Of a stretch of DNA of 26,735 nucleotides, positions 1 through 6,642 are shown piece after piece (within the stretch, counting starts at the first letter, position 1; each line of letters begins with the position of its first letter). The stretch comes from Novosphingobium sp. UBA6272 (GTDB taxonomy: Bacteria; Pseudomonadota; Alphaproteobacteria; Sphingomonadales; Sphingomonadaceae): assembly GCF_002440635.1 (NCBI RefSeq), contig NZ_DJUW01000019.1:7957-34691 (forward strand), in the 5' to 3' direction. The notes under the pieces were generated by a model. That model made no database searches and was not told the DNA's origin. It saw nothing but the letters and a program-made list of their open reading frames with translations. The position numbers and the translations under genes were made by a program.

Positions 1-400
1 CCGCAAGCTGCTCGATCAGGGTGAAGCCGGCGACAACATCGGTGCCCTGGTTCGCGGCCTGAAGCGTGAAGACGTTGAGCGTGGCCAGGTGCTGTGCAAG
101 CCCGGCTCGGTCAAGCCGCACACCGAATTCTCGGCTGAAGTCTACGTGCTGTCGAAGGACGAAGGTGGCCGTCACACGCCGTTCTTCGCCAACTACCGCC
201 CGCAGTTCTACTTCCGCACCACCGACGTGACCGGCGAAGTGATCCTTCCCGAAGGCACCGAAATGGTGATGCCGGGCGACAACGTTGCCCTGTCGGTCAA
301 GCTGATCGCGCCCATCGCGATGGATGAAGGTCTGCGCTTCGCAATTCGCGAAGGCGGCCGCACCGTCGGTTCGGGGGTTGTCAGCAAGATCACGAAGTAA
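1..400 (+). CDS. tuf: Elongation factor Tu, 3' end (partial)
   Basis: The reading frame is open from base 2 to the TAA at 398-400 and encodes the last 132 residues of EF-Tu, the GTPase that delivers aminoacyl-tRNA to the ribosomal A site. The visible part covers the end of domain 2 (DNIGALVRG, REDVERGQVL) and all of domain 3 (HTEFSAEVYVL, RPQFYFRTTDVTG, MPGDNV, RFAIREGGRTVGSGVV), which contacts tRNA and EF-Ts. The GTP-binding domain lies upstream of the window. Its position directly before rpsJ is the usual str-S10 junction in alphaproteobacteria. A strong intrinsic terminator follows 13 bases after the stop codon. The truncation is only the window edge. Confidence 0.97.
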   Translation, partial: RKLLDQGEAGDNIGALVRGLKREDVERGQVLCKPGSVKPHTEFSAEVYVLSKDEGGRHTPFFANYRPQFYFRTTDVTGEVILPEGTEMVMPGDNVALSVKLIAPIAMDEGLRFAIREGGRTVGSGVVSKITK

Positions 401-413
401 TATAGGCCCGCAT

Positions 414-450
414 CCGCCGGGGGATTCGCTCCCCCGGCGGTCGGTTTTTT
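414..450 (+). terminator. Intrinsic terminator between tuf and rpsJ
   Basis: An 11-bp perfect GC-rich stem (414-424 with 430-440) closes a 5-nt loop TTCGC and is followed by TCGG and six T residues (445-450). This is a textbook Rho-independent terminator after tuf. No obvious promoter lies in the 50 bases between it and rpsJ, so it may work as a partial terminator that sets the ratio of EF-Tu to ribosomal protein transcripts. That second role is inference. Confidence 0.88.
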
Positions 451-500
451 CTGGGGGGTTTTTGCCCCTCTTTGCTCTTTCTCATCGGTAGCAGGACACA

Positions 501-812
501 ATGGAAGCTCAGAATATCCGCATTCGCCTGAAGGCATTCGATCACCGCGTGCTTGACCAGGCGACCGGCGAAATCGCGGACACCGCTCGCCGTACCGGCG
601 CGCTGATCCGGGGCCCCATTCCTCTGCCGACGAGAATTGAAAAGTTCACGGTGAACCGCGGACCGCACGTTGACAAGAAGTCGCGTGAGCAGTTCGAGGT
701 GCGCACCTACAAGCGGCTGCTCGATATCGTGCAGCCCAACGCCGCTACTGTGGACGCGCTGATGAAGCTCGACCTGGCTGCCGGCGTGAACGTCGAGATC
801 AAGCTGGCATAA
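501..812 (+). CDS. rpsJ: 30S ribosomal protein S10
   Basis: This 103-residue protein matches S10 (usual length about 103). S10 is a small-subunit head protein that also acts as NusE in transcription antitermination complexes. Recognisable blocks are the N-terminal strand IRIRLKAFDHRVLD, the loop segment RTGALIRGPIPLPTRIEKFTVNRGPHVDKKSREQ and the end RLLDIVQPNAATVDALMKLDLAAGVNVEIKL. The ATG at 501 is preceded by AGGA about ten bases upstream. It is the first gene of the S10 operon. It is followed by an unusually long structured gap before rplC, whereas the genes after rplC are nearly contiguous. Confidence 0.98.
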   Translation: MEAQNIRIRLKAFDHRVLDQATGEIADTARRTGALIRGPIPLPTRIEKFTVNRGPHVDKKSREQFEVRTYKRLLDIVQPNAATVDALMKLDLAAGVNVEIKLA

Positions 813-1057
813 GCCGCTCTCGGCAAAAGTTTCGAGCCTTCGGGCTCACATTCCTTCGGCTTCAAGCCGACTTCGCGGGGAAACCTGCGCGGACATAGGG
901 ATACCTCCGGCATCAGCCGGGCATGCGTCCCCCGTCTCGCCTCAGGCCGGTGCCTTTACCGCGCCTGAAGCACCCAGCCCGGACGGGGCTCGTATCGAAA
1001 ATGGGTTGGACACGCCCCTGGGAATGGTTCCCTTGGGCCTCTGTAGGAGACTGGATC
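813..1057 (+). promoter_or_regulatory. Highly structured rpsJ-rplC intergenic leader RNA (candidate)
   Basis: This 245-nt gap carries about seven consecutive predicted stem-loops on the + strand. They are 834-847 (5 bp closing a UUCG tetraloop by C-G), 856-870 (6 bp), 874-889 (6 bp closing a GAAA tetraloop), 907-920 (5 bp, loop ATCA), 942-968 (10 bp with one bulge), 976-990 (5 bp) and 1014-1038 (4 + 5 bp). The last ends just before the rplC ribosome-binding site AGGAG at 1045-1049. UUCG and GNRA loops are typical of functional RNA. An in-frame ATG at 923 would extend rplC but gives an arginine/proline-rich stretch unlike L3, so I treat the region as non-coding. A regulatory role, for example feedback by a ribosomal protein, is inference. 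Confidence 0.5.
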
Positions 1058-1816
1058 ATGCGCACAGGCGTGATCGCCAAAAAGGTGGGGATGACCCGCC
1101 TTTTCCAGGAGGACGGACGGCACGTGCCGGTTACCGTCCTGGCGCTGGAGAACTGCCAGGTGGTCTCGGTTCGCACCGCTGATCGCGACGGTTACGTCGC
1201 GGTGCAGCTGGGCGCCGGGGTGGCCAAGCAAAAGAACGTTGCGAAGCCGCAGCGTGAACATTTCGCCAAGGCCGAGGTTTCGCTGAAGCAGCAGGTCGTC
1301 GAATTCCGCGTGGCCGATGACGCCGTGCTGGAAGTTGGCGCCACGATCGCCGCTTCGCACTTCGTTCCCGGGCAGCTGGTCGACGTTGCCGGCACCACCC
1401 AGGGCAAGGGCTTTGCCGGTGCGATGAAGCGTTGGGGCTTCGGAGGCATGCGCGCCACCCACGGCGTGTCGATCAGCCACCGTGCTCACGGTTCGACCGG
1501 CAACCGCCAGGATCCGGGCAAGGTCTTCAAGAACAAGAAGATGGCCGGTCACATGGGCGACCGCAACCGCACCCAGCAGAACCTCGAAGTTGTGCGCGTC
1601 GATGACGAACGCGGCTTGATCTTCGTTAAGGGCTCGGTCCCGGGCGCGAAGAACTGCTGGCTGACCGTCAAGGACTCGGTGAAGGTCTCGCGCCACGCCG
1701 AAGCGCCTTACCCGGCCGGCCTGAAGAGCGCCGCCAACAGCAATGAACAGGCTCCCGCCGAAACCCCTGCAGAAGTGGTTGAAGCGCCGGAAGCCACCGA
1801 AGGCCAGGAGGGCTAA
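1058..1816 (+). CDS. rplC: 50S ribosomal protein L3
   Basis: The protein is 252 residues. L3 is an early-assembly 23S rRNA-binding protein whose long loop reaches the peptidyl-transferase centre. The start MRTGVIAKKVGMTRLF is the standard L3 N-terminus and AGGAG lies eight bases before ATG 1058. The conserved loop reads KGFAGAMKRWGFGGMRATHG, HRAHGSTGNRQDPGKVFKNKKMAGHMG and then RNRTQQNLEVVRVD. E. coli L3 is about 209 residues. The extra length here is a C-terminal tail of about 40 residues rich in Ala, Glu and Pro (for example ETPAEVVEAPEATEGQEG). Such acidic tails occur in alphaproteobacterial L3 proteins. rplD starts three bases after its stop. Confidence 0.97.
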   Translation: MRTGVIAKKVGMTRLFQEDGRHVPVTVLALENCQVVSVRTADRDGYVAVQLGAGVAKQKNVAKPQREHFAKAEVSLKQQVVEFRVADDAVLEVGATIAASHFVPGQLVDVAGTTQGKGFAGAMKRWGFGGMRATHGVSISHRAHGSTGNRQDPGKVFKNKKMAGHMGDRNRTQQNLEVVRVDDERGLIFVKGSVPGAKNCWLTVKDSVKVSRHAEAPYPAGLKSAANSNEQAPAETPAEVVEAPEATEGQEG

Positions 1817-1819
1817 GTC

Positions 1820-2446
1820 GTGAAGGTCAAGCTTTCCAACCTCGATGGCAGCGCCGGCAAGGGCGACATCGAGCTCAATGATGCAGTGTTCGGCCTCGAG
1901 CCGCGCGCTGACATCCTCCACCGCGTTGTCACCTGGCAGCTCGAAAACCGCCGCGGCATTGCCCGCGCAACCCGCGAACGTTCGGACGTTGCCCGCACCG
2001 GCAAGAAGTTCGGCCGCCAGAAGGGTGGCGGTACCGCTCGTCACGGCGATCGCGCCGCCCCCGTCTTCATCGGCGGTGGTAAGGCTCACGGTGCCCGTCG
2101 CCGCGAGTTCGACGTCTCGCTGAACAAGAAGGTCCGTGCGCTCGGGCTCAAGATGGCGCTCTCGTCCAAGGCCAAGACCGGCCTGGTCGTGGTCGACAGC
2201 CTTGACCTGACGGACGCCAAGACCAAGGCGCTGGCCGCCAGCTTCGCCAAGGCGAACTGGGGCAAGAAGGTGCTGGTTATCGACGGTGAGCAGGTCAACG
2301 AGGGCTTCGCCCGCGCTGCCGGCAACCTGATCGGGATCAACGTGCTCCCGGCGATCGGCGCCAACGTCTACGACATCCTGAAGCATGATACGCTGGTGCT
2401 GACGCGCGCCGCGGTCGAAAAGCTGGAGGCGCGTTTCAATGGCTAA
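1820..2446 (+). CDS. rplD: 50S ribosomal protein L4
   Basis: This is a 208-residue L4, the 23S rRNA protein that lines the exit tunnel. In E. coli it also represses its own S10 operon by binding the leader. The tunnel-loop region is visible as RTGKKFGRQKGGGTARHGDRAAPVFIGGGKAHG, and the C-terminal domain carries VLVIDGEQVNEGFARAAGNL. The start codon is GTG at 1820. AGGAGGG at 1807-1813 lies inside the end of rplC, which supports coupled translation. Its last eight bases overlap the start of rplW. Whether L4 regulates this operon cannot be seen, but the structured RNA before rplC is a candidate target. Confidence 0.97.
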   Translation: MKVKLSNLDGSAGKGDIELNDAVFGLEPRADILHRVVTWQLENRRGIARATRERSDVARTGKKFGRQKGGGTARHGDRAAPVFIGGGKAHGARRREFDVSLNKKVRALGLKMALSSKAKTGLVVVDSLDLTDAKTKALAASFAKANWGKKVLVIDGEQVNEGFARAAGNLIGINVLPAIGANVYDILKHDTLVLTRAAVEKLEARFNG

Positions 2447-2744
2447 GGACGCAATCGACACGCGTCACTACGACGTGATCGTGGCTCCCCACATCACCGA
2501 GAAGGCGACGCTGGCCAGCGAGCACAACGCCGTTGTCTTCAAGGTGACGGACAGTGCAACCAAACCGCAGATCAAGGCTGCGGTCGAGGCGCTGTTCGAC
2601 GTGAAGGTGGTGAGCGTCAACACGCTGACCCAGAAGGGCAAGACCAAGCGGTGGAAGGGCAAGCCCTATCGCCGTTCGGACGTGAAGAAGGCGGTTGTTC
2701 GTCTGGCTGAAGGCCAGTCGATCGACGTCACCAGCGGGATCTGA
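2439..2744 (+). CDS. rplW: 50S ribosomal protein L23
   Basis: This 101-residue protein is L23, which sits at the tunnel exit and docks trigger factor and the signal recognition particle. Diagnostic segments are IVAPHITEKATLASEHNAVVFKV near the N-terminus, KPQIKAAVEALFDVKVVSVNTL in the middle, and the basic loop KGKTKRWKGKPYRRSDVKKAVVRL. The length agrees with the family. ATG 2439 lies within the end of rplD, giving an 8-base overlap and probable translational coupling. rplB begins ten bases downstream. Confidence 0.97.
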   Translation: MAKDAIDTRHYDVIVAPHITEKATLASEHNAVVFKVTDSATKPQIKAAVEALFDVKVVSVNTLTQKGKTKRWKGKPYRRSDVKKAVVRLAEGQSIDVTSGI

Positions 2745-2753
2745 GGCTGAACC

Positions 2754-3590
2754 ATGGCACTCAAGAACTATAACCCGACCAGCCCCGCGCGCCGCGCGCT
2801 GATCCTGGTCGACAAGTCGGCGCTGTGGAAGGGCAAGCCGGTCAAGGCGCTTACCGAAGGCAAGCGCAAGACCGGTGGCCGTAACAACAAGGGCCACGTC
2901 ACTTCGCGCGGGATCGCTGGCGGTCACAAGCAGAAGTATCGCTACATCGATTTCAAGCGTCGCAAGTGGGATGCTCCCGCTGTCGTCGAGCGCATGGAAT
3001 ACGATCCCAACCGGACCGCGTTCATCGCCCTCATCAAGTATGAAGACGGCGAACAGGCCTATATCATCGCGCCGCAGCGTCTTGCCGTTGGCGATACGGT
3101 GGTGGCCGCTGAAAAGACCGACGTGAAGCCGGGCAACGCGATGCTGCTCAGCCAGATGCCGGTCGGCACGATCTGCCACAACGTGGAAATGAAGCCGGGC
3201 AAGGGCGGGCAGATCGCCCGATCGGCCGGGACCTACGTCCAGGTTGTCGGCCGTGACCGCGGGATGGTGATCGTTCGCCTCAACTCGGGCGAACAGCGCT
3301 ACCTGCGCGGTGACTGCATGGGCACGGTAGGTGCGGTTTCGAACCCGGACAACCAGAACCAGAACTTCGGCAAGGCCGGGCGTACGCGCTGGCAGGGCCG
3401 TCGTCCGCTGACCCGCGGTGTCGCCAAGAACCCGGTCGACCACCCGCACGGTGGTGGTGAAGGCCGGACTTCGGGCGGTCGCCATCCGGTTACTCCGTGG
3501 GGCAAGCCGACCAAGGGCGCCCGCACCCGCAACAACAAGCAGACGGACAAGCTGATTATCCGTTCGCGCCACGCCAAGAAGAAGAGGTAA
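2754..3590 (+). CDS. rplB: 50S ribosomal protein L2
   Basis: This 278-residue L2 has the expected length. L2 helps associate the subunits and supports the peptidyl-transferase centre. The OB-fold region includes GHKQKYRYIDFKRRKWD near residues 57-73 and RTAFIALIKYEDGE near 87-100. The SH3-like domain includes GTICHNVEMKPGKGGQIARSAG near 138-159 and SGEQRYLRG near 178-186. The conserved C-terminal segment NPVDHPHGGGEGRTSGGRHP lies near 226-245 and holds the histidine long linked to peptidyl-transferase support. rpsS follows after six bases. Confidence 0.98.
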   Translation: MALKNYNPTSPARRALILVDKSALWKGKPVKALTEGKRKTGGRNNKGHVTSRGIAGGHKQKYRYIDFKRRKWDAPAVVERMEYDPNRTAFIALIKYEDGEQAYIIAPQRLAVGDTVVAAEKTDVKPGNAMLLSQMPVGTICHNVEMKPGKGGQIARSAGTYVQVVGRDRGMVIVRLNSGEQRYLRGDCMGTVGAVSNPDNQNQNFGKAGRTRWQGRRPLTRGVAKNPVDHPHGGGEGRTSGGRHPVTPWGKPTKGARTRNNKQTDKLIIRSRHAKKKR

Positions 3591-3596
3591 GGCCCC

Positions 3597-3875
3597 ATGG
3601 CACGTTCCGTCTGGAAAGGCCCCTTCGTCGACCTGCACCTGCTGAAAAAGGCGGAAGCCATGCAGGATGCGGGCACCCGCGCCGCCCCGATCAAGACCTG
3701 GTCGCGTCGCTCGACGATTCTGCCGCAGTTCGTTGGTCTGACGTTCAACGTCTACAACGGTCACAAGTTCATCCCCGTCTCGGTCAACGAAGACATGGTC
3801 GGCCACAAGCTTGGCGAATTTGCGCCCACGCGCTCGTTCCCGGGCCACGCTGCCGACAAGAAGGGTAAGCGCTGA
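3597..3875 (+). CDS. rpsS: 30S ribosomal protein S19
   Basis: This 92-residue protein is S19, a head protein that forms a complex with S13 near the A-site tRNA. The N-terminus MARSVWKGPFVD, the central IKTWSRRSTILPQFVGLTFNVYNG and KFIPVSVNEDMVGHKLGEF, and the terminal PTRSFPGHAADKKGK are all family hallmarks. Its length equals that of E. coli S19. The stop TGA shares one base with the rplV start (TGATG), so the pair is likely translationally coupled. Confidence 0.98.
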   Translation: MARSVWKGPFVDLHLLKKAEAMQDAGTRAAPIKTWSRRSTILPQFVGLTFNVYNGHKFIPVSVNEDMVGHKLGEFAPTRSFPGHAADKKGKR

Positions 3876-4252
3876 TGAGCAAGCCCAAAGCTCCCCGCCG
3901 GGTCGGCGAAAAGGAAGCCCTGTCGGTCGGAACCACGATTCGTGGTTCGGCTCAGAAGCTCAACCTGGTTGCCAGCCTGATCCGCGGCAAGAAGGTCGAA
4001 GATGCCATGAACATCCTCGCCTTCTCGACCCGGGCGATGGCCGTTGATGCCCGCAAGGTGCTCGCCTCGGCGATCGCCAACGCGGAAAACAACCACAACC
4101 TGGATGTCGACGCGCTTGTCGTGGCCGAAGCCAGTGTCGGCAAGTCGATCACCATGAAGCGTTTCCACACGCGCGGTCGCGGGAAATCCACCCGCATCCT
4201 CAAGCCGTTCAGCCGGCTGCGCATCGTGGTCCGCGAAGTTGAGGAGGCCTGA
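3875..4252 (+). CDS. rplV: 50S ribosomal protein L22
   Basis: This is a 125-residue L22, whose long beta-hairpin lines the polypeptide exit tunnel and is a known site of macrolide resistance changes. Recognisable parts are the helix QKLNLVASLIRGKKVEDAMNILAFS, the segment VLASAIANAENN, VVAEASVGKSITMKRF and the hairpin-tip region RGRGKSTRILKPFSRLRIVV. The N-terminal 15 residues extend slightly beyond the E. coli start (110 residues), as is common in alphaproteobacteria. The gene starts on the stop codon of rpsS and ends three bases before rpsC. Confidence 0.97.
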   Translation: MSKPKAPRRVGEKEALSVGTTIRGSAQKLNLVASLIRGKKVEDAMNILAFSTRAMAVDARKVLASAIANAENNHNLDVDALVVAEASVGKSITMKRFHTRGRGKSTRILKPFSRLRIVVREVEEA

Positions 4253-4255
4253 TCC

Positions 4256-4966
4256 ATGGGTCATAAATCAAACCCCATCGGCCTGCGCCTCCAGATCAAC
4301 CGGACCTGGGACAGCCGCTGGTACGCCGAAGGCAAGAACTACAGCACGCTGCTTGAAGAGGATCTCAAGATCCGCAAGTTCGTGATGGAAACCGTGCCGC
4401 AGGCCGCGATCAGCAAGGTTGTGATCGAGCGTCCGGCCAAGGTCTGCCGCGTTTCGATCTATGCGGCCCGTCCCGGTGTGATCATCGGCAAGAAGGGCGC
4501 CGACATCGAAAAGCTGCGTTCGGCCATTGCCAAGATGACCAGCAGCGACGTCAAGCTGAACATTGTTGAAATCCGCAAGCCGGAAATCGACGCCAAGCTC
4601 GTCGCCCAGGGCATTGCCGATCAGCTGATCCGCCGCGTGGCGTTCCGCCGGGCAATGAAGCGGGCGATGCAGTCGGCCATGCGTCTCGGTGCCGAAGGCA
4701 TCAAGGTGGTATGCGGCGGCCGTCTCGGCGGCGCTGAAATCGCCCGTGTCGAACAGTACCGTGAAGGCCGTGTGCCGCTGCACACCCTGCGCGCGAACAT
4801 CGACTATGCCGAAGCCGAAGCGCTGACCACTTATGGCATCATCGGGATCAAGGTGTGGGTCTTCAAGGGTGAAATCCTTGGCCACGACCCGATGGCGCAG
4901 GACCGCCTGATGATGGAAGCCCAGACAACGGGTGTCCGTCCGGCTCGCGAAGACCGCAGGAACTAA
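4256..4966 (+). CDS. rpsC: 30S ribosomal protein S3
   Basis: This 236-residue S3 forms part of the mRNA entry channel and its helicase activity. MGHKSNPIGLRL is the universal start. The type II KH domain motif GVIIGKKG is at about residues 74-81 and is followed by DIEKLRSAIAKM. The C-terminal domain shows GIADQLIRRVAFRRAMKRAM, GIKVVCGGRLGGAEIAR and GIIGIKVWVFKGEILG. The length is close to that of E. coli (233). A GAGGAGG ribosome-binding site at 4241-4247 lies within the end of rplV. rplP starts three bases after the stop. Confidence 0.98.
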   Translation: MGHKSNPIGLRLQINRTWDSRWYAEGKNYSTLLEEDLKIRKFVMETVPQAAISKVVIERPAKVCRVSIYAARPGVIIGKKGADIEKLRSAIAKMTSSDVKLNIVEIRKPEIDAKLVAQGIADQLIRRVAFRRAMKRAMQSAMRLGAEGIKVVCGGRLGGAEIARVEQYREGRVPLHTLRANIDYAEAEALTTYGIIGIKVWVFKGEILGHDPMAQDRLMMEAQTTGVRPAREDRRN

Positions 4967-4969
4967 GCC

Positions 4970-5404
4970 ATGCTGCAACCGAAAAAGCATAAATTCCGCA
5001 AGCAGTTCAAGGGCCGCATCCATGGCAATGCCAAGGGTGGGACCGATCTGAACTTCGGCTCCTACGGCCTCAAGGCCCTGGAACCCGAGCGGATTACCGC
5101 CCGCCAGATCGAAGCGGCCCGCCGCGCGATCACCCGCCACATCAAGCGCCAGGGTCGTCTCTGGATCCGCGTCTTCCCGGACGTGCCGGTTTCGAAGAAG
5201 CCTGCCGAAGTCCGTCAAGGCAAGGGCAAGGGTTCGGTCGAATACTGGGCTGCCCGCGTCAAGCCGGGCCGGATCCTGTTCGAACTCGACGGCGTCGCCG
5301 GCCCGCTGGCCGCCGAAGCGTTCAGCCGCGCGGCCATGAAGCTGCCGGTGAAGACCAAGGTCGTTGCCCGTCTGGGTGACACCAGCCACCTCGGAGGTGA
5401 ATAA
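4970..5404 (+). CDS. rplP: 50S ribosomal protein L16
   Basis: This 144-residue L16 sits near the A-site and L7/L12 base and helps tRNA accommodation. MLQPKKHKFRKQFKGR is the family N-terminus. Later blocks are FGSYGLKALEPERITARQIEAARRAI, the basic GRLWIRVFPD, KGKGSVEYWAARVKPGRILFELDG and AAMKLPVKTKVV. The length is within a few residues of the E. coli protein. The TAA stop shares its last base with the ATG of rpmC (TAATG), implying translational coupling. Confidence 0.98.
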   Translation: MLQPKKHKFRKQFKGRIHGNAKGGTDLNFGSYGLKALEPERITARQIEAARRAITRHIKRQGRLWIRVFPDVPVSKKPAEVRQGKGKGSVEYWAARVKPGRILFELDGVAGPLAAEAFSRAAMKLPVKTKVVARLGDTSHLGGE

Positions 5405-5604
5405 TGGCCAAGGTTAGCGATCTGCGCCCCAAGACTGACGACCAGCTGGCGGCGGACATGGCTGAGCTGAAGCGCGAGGCATTCAACCTGCGTTTCCAGG
5501 CTGCGACCAACCAGCTCGAGCGTCCGGCGCGCATCAAGGAAGTGCGCCGCGATATCGCCCGCATCAAGACTCTGCAGGGCGAACGCGCCCGCAGCGCGAA
5601 GTAA
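5404..5604 (+). CDS. rpmC: 50S ribosomal protein L29
   Basis: This small 66-residue, mostly helical protein is L29, which lies beside L23 at the tunnel exit. Its two-helix hairpin reads DLRPKTDDQLAADMAELKREAFNLRFQ and then RPARIKEVRRDIARIKTLQGER. Length and charge pattern fit the family (E. coli 63 residues). It starts on the rplP stop codon and ends 12 bases before rpsQ, in the standard L16-L29-S17 order. Confidence 0.96.
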   Translation: MAKVSDLRPKTDDQLAADMAELKREAFNLRFQAATNQLERPARIKEVRRDIARIKTLQGERARSAK

Positions 5605-5616
5605 GGAGCCCACGAT

Positions 5617-5886
5617 ATGCCCAAGCGTATCCTTATCGGGACCGTGGTTTCCGACAAGACCGACAAGACTGTGGTCGTGAAGGTCGAACGCAAGGTGAAG
5701 CACCCGCTCTACGGGAAGATCATCCGCCGTTCGAAAAAGTATCACGCTCACGACGAAGACAATGCCTTCAAGACTGGTGAAACCGTTCGCATCGAGGAAA
5801 CCCGTCCGATGTCGAAGCTAAAGACCTGGAAGGTGATCGAGCGCGTCACCGCCAGCAAGGGCACCGCAGTCGAGGCTGACGTCTAA
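5617..5886 (+). CDS. rpsQ: 30S ribosomal protein S17
   Basis: This 89-residue protein is S17, an OB-fold primary 16S rRNA binder in the small-subunit body. Hallmarks are MPKRILIGTVVSDKTDKTVVV at the start, VERKVKHPLYGKIIRRSKKYHAHDE, and the signature segment GETVRIEETRPMSKLKTWKVIE. The length matches the family. An AAGGAG ribosome-binding site overlaps the rpmC stop at about 5603-5608. It ends the S10 part of the cluster and is followed by a 64-base gap with a hairpin before rplN. Confidence 0.97.
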   Translation: MPKRILIGTVVSDKTDKTVVVKVERKVKHPLYGKIIRRSKKYHAHDEDNAFKTGETVRIEETRPMSKLKTWKVIERVTASKGTAVEADV

Positions 5887-5907
5887 GTCAGAACCGTTTT
5901 TTGGAAC

Positions 5908-5926
5908 TGCCGGACTGGTTCCGGCA
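5908..5926 (+). promoter_or_regulatory. Hairpin before rplN
   Basis: A perfect 7-bp stem (TGCCGGA with TCCGGCA) closes a 5-nt loop CTGGT in the 64-base gap between rpsQ and rplN. It ends about eight bases before the AGAAGGA ribosome-binding region at 5935-5941. It is preceded, not followed, by a T run, so it is not a terminator on the + strand. It marks the S10/spc boundary and could affect mRNA processing or rplN initiation. The role is inference. Confidence 0.4.
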
Positions 5927-5950
5927 AGCCAGTGAGAAGGAACCGGATCA

Positions 5951-6319
5951 ATGATCCAGATGCAATCCCAGCTCGACGTCGCTGACAACAGCGGCGCCAA
6001 GCGCGTCCAGTGCATCAAGGTACTGGGCGGATCGAAGCGCCGGACCGCCGGCGTGGGCGACATCATCGTGGTGTCGGTCAAGGAAGCGCAGCCGCGCACC
6101 AAGGTGAAGAAGGGTGACGTGCACCGCGCGGTCATCGTTCGCACCCGCAAGGAAGTGCGCCGGACCGACGGTTCGGTGATCCGCTTCGACAGCAATGCTG
6201 CCGTGCTGATCAACAAGAACGCCGAACCCATCGGCACCCGCATCTTCGGCCCGGTCGTGCGTGAACTGCGCGGCAAGGGCTACATGAAGATCATCTCGCT
6301 TGCTCCGGAGGTGCTGTAA
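5951..6319 (+). CDS. rplN: 50S ribosomal protein L14
   Basis: This 122-residue protein has exactly the usual L14 length. L14 forms intersubunit bridges with 16S rRNA and is the binding partner of the silencing factor RsfS. MIQMQSQLDVADNSGAKRVQCIKVLGG is the family N-terminus. It continues with GVGDIIVVSVKEA, KKGDVHRAVIVRTRKEVRR, FDSNAAVLINKNAEPIGTRIFGPV and the end KIISLAPEVL. It is the first gene of the classical spc operon. Its TAA stop overlaps the rplX ATG by one base (TAATG). Confidence 0.98.
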   Translation: MIQMQSQLDVADNSGAKRVQCIKVLGGSKRRTAGVGDIIVVSVKEAQPRTKVKKGDVHRAVIVRTRKEVRRTDGSVIRFDSNAAVLINKNAEPIGTRIFGPVVRELRGKGYMKIISLAPEVL

Positions 6320-6642
6320 TGGCCGCCGCGAAGATCAAGAAGGGCGATAACGTCGTCGTCCGTTCGGGCAAGGACAAGGGCCGCACCGGCACTGTCCTTC
6401 AAGTCATGCCGAAGGATGGCAAGGTCGTTGTTGCGGGCGTGAATGTCGCTGCCCGCCACCGCAAGCCGAGCCAGACCAACCCGCAGGGCGGGATCGACCG
6501 CCGTGAGGCACCGATGGCAATCAGCAAGGTGGGTCTCGCTGACCCCAAGACCGGCAAGGCAACCCGCGTACGTTTCGAAACGTCGAAGGACGGCAAGAAG
6601 GTTCGCGTGGCAGTCAAGTCCGGGGAGAAGATCGATGGCTGA
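6319..6642 (+). CDS. rplX: 50S ribosomal protein L24
   Basis: This 107-residue L24 initiates large-subunit assembly and lies near the tunnel exit. A KOW motif occupies the N-terminus (KIKKGDNVVVRSGKDKGRTGTVLQV). The family segment RHRKPSQTNPQGGIDRREAPMAISKVGLADP follows, then a basic end. Length agrees with alphaproteobacterial L24 proteins. The start shares a base with the rplN stop, and the final eight bases overlap the start of rplE, so L14-L24-L5 are tightly coupled. Confidence 0.97.
   Translation: MAAAKIKKGDNVVVRSGKDKGRTGTVLQVMPKDGKVVVAGVNVAARHRKPSQTNPQGGIDRREAPMAISKVGLADPKTGKATRVRFETSKDGKKVRVAVKSGEKIDG

Noticed and set aside
451..470. Possible antiterminator: G run at 453-458 could pair with C run at 431-435 of the tuf terminator
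   Set aside because: The G run is transcribed only after the terminator T tract, so it cannot form in time to prevent termination.
923..1057. 46-codon in-frame N-terminal extension of rplC
   Set aside because: It has no similarity to L3, lacks a ribosome-binding site, and overlaps strong hairpins, while ATG 1058 has AGGAG at the right distance.
956..2461. Long minus-strand open frame of about 500 codons opposite rplC and rplD
   Set aside because: It lies wholly antisense to two certain ribosomal protein genes and is a GC-rich shadow frame. The same applies to long minus frames at 2436-3848, 4268-5389, 10555-12156, 12936-14570 and 14500-15747, to the minus frame at 23915-25765 opposite uvrC, and to the plus frame at 22623-23846 opposite the acyltransferase.
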